In this document: positions 63,084 to 64,000 of the stretch, piece by piece
Layout: each line of letters starts with the position of its first letter
Position numbering within the stretch: position 1 is the stretch's first letter
NCBI GenBank assembly: GCA_963741985.1
Contig: CAVUKD010000004.1
Span: forward strand, 186,001 to 250,000
Reading direction: 5' to 3'
From: Cryomorpha sp963741985
GTDB taxonomy: Bacteria; Bacteroidota; Bacteroidia; Flavobacteriales_D; Cryomorphaceae
Length of the DNA stretch: 64,000 nucleotides
Made by a program: the position numbers and the translations under genes
Notes under the pieces: model-generated
Databases searched by the model: none
Told to the model about the DNA's origin: nothing
The model's input: the letters and a program-made list of their open reading frames with translations, nothing else

Positions 63084-64000
63084 TTAGTTCCACATATAAA
63101 TAAAAACCAATGCAAGAACCACCGCTCCTGCGATAAAGTAGAATGCATAATCCTGCAGTCTTCCGGACTGCATTCCTTTTATTTTTTTAGAGATCAGCAT
63201 CGTTTTATTTCCGATTCCTTCCATCGTTCCATCCACATATTTTTTATCAAAAAATGCAATTGGAGCCGATAGACGTTTGAAGATTATTTTTTTTGTGACG
63301 AACATGTACAATTCATTGAAATAAAACTGATGAAGAGTCCATTTGTAAAAGATTCCAAAGGCATTTGAAAATCTTTCGGCCAGATTGTTTTCTTTCTTAT
63401 AGAAAATCCAGGCAAGAATAATCCCGACCAATCCAACGGATACGGCAACGGCTGCCATAGGATAATTTAAATGTGATTTAAACCCGACTCTGTCTGCAGT
63501 TATATATTCGCTGAAAGGAATAAACCCTCCTCCAATACTCATTATCGCCAAAATGATAAGCGGAATAGTCATGGATAATGGAGATTCTTTAGGGGCGTGC
63601 TCATACTTTTTGTCTTTGCCCCAAAATATTCCAAAGTATATTCTGAAAATATAAAATGCCGTAAGTCCCGCGACAATCAGCCCAACAAAATAGATAAACA
63701 TATTTTGCTCAAAAGCCGCTGCCAAAATTTCGTCTTTACTCCAGAATCCCGCAAAGGGTGGTACTCCGGCTATTGCCAAAGCGGCAATTAGAAAAGTGAT
63801 ATTTGTAATCGGCATATACTTTCGTAACCCCCCCATATCTTTAAGGAAGTTGCTATGCACCGTATGTATAACAGAACCTGCGCCAAGGAATAATAAAGCT
63901 TTAAACATAGCGTGGCTAAACAAATGAAACATGGAGGCCATATATCCAACTCCTTCGTGTCCGTTATAACTTGAAACTCCTAAAGCCAACATCATATACC
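63084..64000 (-). CDS. nuoL: NADH-quinone oxidoreductase subunit L, C-terminal part
   Basis: The 5' part of the gene lies beyond the window. The visible 305 residues hold the second half of the antiporter region and the long lateral helix: MFHLFSHAMFKALLFLGAGSVIHTVHSN, LAIAGVPPFAGFWSKDEIL, and the C-terminal helices ending AFYFIAGAVVLALVFIYMW. Partial at the window edge, no frameshift. The downstream gap to nuoM is 84 bases. Confidence 0.96.
   Translation of the reverse strand, partial: YMMLALGVSSYNGHEGVGYMASMFHLFSHAMFKALLFLGAGSVIHTVHSNFLKDMGGLRKYMPITNITFLIAALAIAGVPPFAGFWSKDEILAAAFEQNMFIYFVGLIVAGLTAFYIFRIYFGIFWGKDKKYEHAPKESPLSMTIPLIILAIMSIGGGFIPFSEYITADRVGFKSHLNYPMAAVAVSVGLVGIILAWIFYKKENNLAERFSNAFGIFYKWTLHQFYFNELYMFVTKKIIFKRLSAPIAFFDKKYVDGTMEGIGNKTMLISKKIKGMQSGRLQDYAFYFIAGAVVLALVFIYMWN

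Overview
The window is chromosomal DNA from a member of the Bacteroidota, most likely the Flavobacteriales. The evidence is a set of lineage traits seen together: type IX secretion (T9SS) C-terminal sorting domains, a hybrid two-component sensor carrying periplasmic propeller repeats and an AraC output domain, WG-repeat and DUF4105 proteins, a fused alpha/beta 2-oxoacid dehydrogenase E1, and repeated TAnnTTTG -7 promoter boxes with few Shine-Dalgarno sequences. LpxB and an OmpA-type protein show a Gram-negative envelope. No rRNA, tRNA, CRISPR array or intact mobile element was seen.

Layout. 1-9.2 kb: the 3' part of a frameshifted tricorn-type protease, a cation-efflux transporter, a DEAD-box helicase, two small secreted proteins that each follow a copy of a diverged 66-bp repeat, a dipeptide epimerase, and a T9SS protein followed by a secreted-protein gene broken by about seven indels. 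9.5-12.7 kb: a sulfur-oxidation cluster with a Crp/Fnr regulator, a DUF2892 membrane protein, a persulfide-dioxygenase-like hydrolase fused to two rhodanese domains, a DUF6132 protein and two single-domain rhodaneses; a shared 12-bp motif lies upstream of two of these genes. 12.8-20.2 kb: a secreted hydrolase, a TonB-domain protein, the 1388-residue hybrid sensor and a coiled-coil lipoprotein. 20.2-21.25 kb: a gene-free 1-kb stretch with four copies of a roughly 90-107 bp unit, each made of a terminator-like hairpin plus a conserved flank. It is the strongest candidate here for something undescribed, possibly a family of small RNAs on the minus strand.

21.2-31.1 kb: Dps, a PLP decarboxylase, WG and TPR proteins, then trmD-rplS and the surE-hypothetical-lpxB-SpoIID group. 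31.2-41.9 kb: ftcD, a membrane patatin-like protein, an intergenic stretch with nested inverted repeats, DUF4105 and DinB-like proteins, an erythromycin-esterase-like protein, an orphan T9SS tail, an eIF1/SUI1-like factor overlapping an RNA methyltransferase, and a divergent HxlR regulator/oxidoreductase pair. 42.2-64 kb: the E1 fusion, a 901-residue T9SS surface protein, DUF4920, OmpA and AsmA-like envelope proteins, aroC translationally coupled to a dicarboxylate symporter, a GT39-type glycosyltransferase, a membrane class III cyclase, hutI, and nuoN-nuoM-nuoL of respiratory complex I. HutI and FtcD belong to histidine degradation but lie 25 kb apart, so that pathway is dispersed. Most of the rest looks like ordinary core genome.
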